A stretch of 13,608 nt of DNA from Candidatus Aminicenantota bacterium (GTDB taxonomy: Bacteria; Acidobacteriota; Aminicenantia; S016-38): NCBI GenBank assembly GCA_021161165.1, contig JAGHBF010000071.1, positions 1 through 13,608 on the forward strand, read 5' to 3'. The position numbers and the translations under genes are program-made. Positions 13,570-13,608 of the stretch are shown here, one piece after another. Within the stretch, counting starts at the first letter, position 1. Each line of letters starts with the position of its first letter. The notes under the pieces are model-generated. The model had not been told where the DNA came from. It ran no database searches and saw nothing but the letters and a program-made list of their open reading frames with translations.

Positions 13570-13608
13570 TTTTTTCTGCCAATAATCAAACTAATTATAA
13601 CTATAATA
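13548..13608 (-). CDS. C-terminal end of a small membrane protein upstream of atpB (partial)
   Basis: A minus-strand frame enters from beyond the window and ends at TAG 13548-13550. The 19 visible residues read IIVIISLIIGRKKWKKNSG: the tail of a hydrophobic helix followed by a basic cluster, a common end for an inner membrane protein. It overlaps the start of atpB by 22 bases. The place just before atpB is where AtpI or AtpZ-like assembly proteins are often encoded, so that is the likely class, but the fragment is too short to prove it. The same bases also contain TATAAT (13599-13594), so part of the stretch could instead be an atpB promoter. Confidence 0.35.
   Translation of the reverse strand, partial: IIVIISLIIGRKKWKKNSG

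Noticed and set aside
1..13608. A new defence system, CRISPR array or mobile element
   Set aside because: All genes belong to core families, gaps are very short, and I found no repeats, transposase or attachment-site duplications at the three tRNAs.

Overview
The window is 13.6 kb of tightly packed bacterial chromosome. Every gene I can support lies on the minus strand, so transcription runs from high to low coordinates. It looks like a Gram-negative (diderm) bacterium: lpxD is a lipid A biosynthesis gene. The DNA is AT-rich, and the proteins carry many Lys, Glu and Arg residues, which hints at a thermophile (inference). Nothing in the sequence fixes the phylum. There is no mobile element, CRISPR array, pseudogene or gene-free stretch over about 60 bases. 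The content is mostly core housekeeping. The unusual parts are how it is organised and a few protein details.

Region 1 (13608-9791) begins with the end of a small membrane protein and then atpB and atpE, the a and c subunits of the F-type ATP synthase membrane sector. The series then leaves the usual atp order: a YihY/BrkB membrane protein, lpxD and queG (epoxyqueuosine reductase) follow with small gaps or overlaps. Subunit c has a signal peptide and carries the residues known to bind Na+ in sodium-translocating ATP synthases.

Region 2 (9766-5919) begins with a good sigma70-type promoter. It runs: a small MerR-like protein, tRNA-Pro(GGG), surE, a YqaA/DedA-type membrane protein, tRNA-Pro(CGG), acylphosphatase, S-methyl-5'-thioadenosine phosphorylase (mtnP) and a PfkB-family kinase. 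The gaps are 3 to 9 bases or the genes overlap, so two proline tRNAs appear to be embedded inside a protein-coding transcript. surE, mtnP and the kinase could work together in nucleotide and nucleoside salvage.

Region 3 (5899-1) is a proteostasis operon. A promoter with a perfect TTGACA box drives tRNA-Leu(TAG), tig (trigger factor), clpP, clpX, lon and engB (cut by the window start). Each of tig, clpP, clpX and lon overlaps the next gene by 4 or 8 bases, so translation is probably coupled. Trigger factor folds new chains, ClpXP and Lon degrade failed ones, and EngB assists 50S ribosome assembly.
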